From: Planctomycetota bacterium
GTDB lineage: Bacteria; Planctomycetota; UBA1135; JACQFD01
Reading direction: 5' to 3'
Assembly (NCBI GenBank): GCA_016792805.1
Contig: JAEUHX010000086.1
Coordinates: 1-43,373 of the forward strand
DNA: 43,373 bases
Positions within the stretch are counted from its first letter, which is position 1, and each line of letters opens with the position of its first letter. The notes under the pieces are model-generated. The model did no database searches and was not told the DNA's origin. It worked only from the letters and a program-made list of their open reading frames with translations. Positions 42,451-43,373 of this stretch are shown in pieces. A program made the translations under genes and the position numbers.

Positions 42451-42945
42451 CTAGGCCACGACATAGAATCGGTCTTTCTCCCAAGCCGCTGGATTGTTGA
42501 CTATGTACTGTCGAATTCGTTCGAGGTGGCCCTCATCGCGAATTACTTGATCATAGAAACTCGGCTGCCAGAGCGCCGCCGCAGGCGCCAGAAGCCCGCG
42601 AATTCGAGCCTCTCTTGTTGCTGCGCTCTTCACGGAACCAACGATTACAGACAAGCTTGCAACACGGTCTGCAGCCGAGGGCTTCTCGATCCAAAACAAT
42701 CCGTGGACGTGATTTGGCATGACCACGAAGGTGTCAACTCGAACATATGGAAGATGCCGCGGAACGCTGACAATCAAGTCCTGAACGAGCTGGCCGAGCG
42801 GAGATAAGCTCAAAGCCCCAGCGCAAACGGATCCCAAGACGTTCGCACGGCGATCAGTGACAAAAGTGACAAAGTATGCGCCGTTGCCTGCGTAGTCGAC
42901 TCCAGGGAGACGAGGTCGGCGCCGAGGAATATAGCGAGTGAGCAT
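42451..42945 (-). CDS. REP-associated tyrosine transposase (RAYT, IS200-like Y1 family)
   Basis: 164 residues from the ATG at 42945; the frame is open further back only through the repeats. Y1 transposase features: GAYFVTFVTDRRANVLG at the N-terminus, the HUH motif VVMPNHVHGLFWIE (His79/His81), and the catalytic tyrosine helix LWQPSFYDQVIRDEGHLERIRQYIVNNPAAW with Tyr131. RAYTs cut and rejoin single-stranded DNA at repetitive extragenic palindromes and are usually single-copy and domesticated rather than mobile. It is flanked on both sides by palindromes of the family that also lies between the topoisomerase VI genes, which makes it the probable agent that spreads them (inference). No partner gene such as tnpB is seen. 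Confidence 0.93.
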   Translation of the reverse strand: MLTRYIPRRRPRLPGVDYAGNGAYFVTFVTDRRANVLGSVCAGALSLSPLGQLVQDLIVSVPRHLPYVRVDTFVVMPNHVHGLFWIEKPSAADRVASLSVIVGSVKSAATREARIRGLLAPAAALWQPSFYDQVIRDEGHLERIRQYIVNNPAAWEKDRFYVVA

Positions 42946-43373
42946 ACGATCTAGACGCCGGACGCATGAAAGTCGTCGAATTCCCCTACAGGTGCGCGAA
43001 ATGGGCGCAATTTGGTGTGTTGCGCATGACGCACTTTGCTTCAGCCGCGCGCGCAAGCGCGCGCGACATCGTCGCGGCGAAAAATCTGTATCACCGCGCA
43101 GGTACCACATTTCCGCCGTAGGGTCGGCGCACGCGCCGAACAATTTCGCGGGGCTTGCCCCGCGGATTTCGAACCCACCCTTGGATTCCTCGCGACGGCG
43201 ACCTCCTTCATCCGCGCGCGCAAGCGCGCGCGACATCGTCGCGGGCAAGCCCGCGCCCTACGGCATGAAACCTGTCCCAGGCTTCAGGCAATGAACCTCC
43301 GCCGCAGGCTCGGCGCCCGCGCGACATCGTCGCGGCGAAAAATCTGTATCGCCGCGCAGGTACCACATTTCCG
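42946..43373. repeat. Palindromic repeat cluster right of the RAYT gene (continues past window)
   Basis: A 150-base core unit at 43115-43264 is bounded by GCCGTAGGG / CCCTACGGC and holds TCGGCGC-AC-GCGCCGA, CGCGGGGC-TT-GCCCCGCG, GCGCGCGC-AA-GCGCGCGC and CGCGGGC-AA-GCCCGCG. Partial units with GCGAAAAATCTGTATC and GGTACCACATTTCCG lie before it (43050-43114) and at the very end (43324-43373), so the cluster extends beyond the window. The first ~100 bases next to the RAYT start hold no recognised element and presumably its promoter. Confidence 0.88.

Noticed and set aside
42946..43248. N-terminal extension of the RAYT transposase through the right-hand repeats
   Set aside because: The extension merely translates the palindromes; Y1 transposase homology begins close to the ATG at 42945.

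Overview
The window looks like a chromosomal segment of a high-G+C planctomycete or a close relative. The evidence is the gene set. There is a DUF1800/DUF1501 secreted-protein pair with a Tat signal, two ECF sigma factors of the type typical of Planctomycetes each placed just before a giant Ser/Thr kinase with WD40 propellers, a third sigma/kinase-WD40 pair in convergent arrangement, a kinase fused to an FGE-sulfatase-like fold, and several very large secreted beta-helix, FG-GAP and collagen-like proteins. This assignment is inference from gene content; no rRNA or tRNA gene was found to anchor it.

Layout. 1-6.3 kb: the 3' part of a secreted Ig/beta-helix protein, a rhomboid protease, an unknown protein overlapping a BNR/Ycf48-like lipoprotein, and an HDOD protein. 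6.3-9.9 kb: two overlapping minus-strand genes for secreted proteins (FG-GAP and a beta-propeller-like protein); a (TC)n microsatellite lies in the 5' end of the first. 10.5-13.5 kb: a Ser/Thr kinase with a C-terminal FGE-sulfatase-like domain that lacks the catalytic cysteines, then an unknown protein. 13.8-16.5 kb: DUF1800-DUF1501 pair. 16.6-20.4 kb: Ser/Thr kinase-WD40 and an ECF sigma factor whose 3' ends overlap. 20.5-24.9 kb: both subunits of DNA topoisomerase VI, an enzyme mainly of archaea and plants, with the B and A genes separated by a palindromic-repeat array and an opposite-strand acetyltransferase. 24.9-25.8 kb: an orphan, less G+C-rich gene of unknown function.

25.8-36.7 kb: two paralogous ECF sigma -> Ser/Thr kinase-WD40 operons on the minus strand. 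Between them lies a plus-strand secreted collagen-like protein ending in a self-cleaving S74 chaperone domain, followed by a strong hairpin terminator. 36.8-38.9 kb: an acetyltransferase, a 480-base gene-free stretch rich in perfect and long-range helices (candidate structured RNA), and a second HDOD protein. 39.0-42.2 kb: a plus-strand run of ROK sugar kinase, an HxxxH protein, two tandem parvulin-type foldase genes (the first interrupted by an in-frame TAG) and a Mut7-C RNase-like protein. 42.2-43.4 kb: a solitary REP-associated tyrosine transposase (RAYT) flanked by the same palindromic repeats that sit between the topoisomerase VI genes.

Functionally the window combines phospho-signalling (four kinases, three ECF sigma factors, two HDOD proteins), export of large cell-surface proteins, and DNA topology plus repeat mobility. 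The observations most worth following up are the split topoisomerase VI locus, the RAYT/palindrome family, the candidate structured RNA at 37.3-37.8 kb and the amber-interrupted foldase duplicate.
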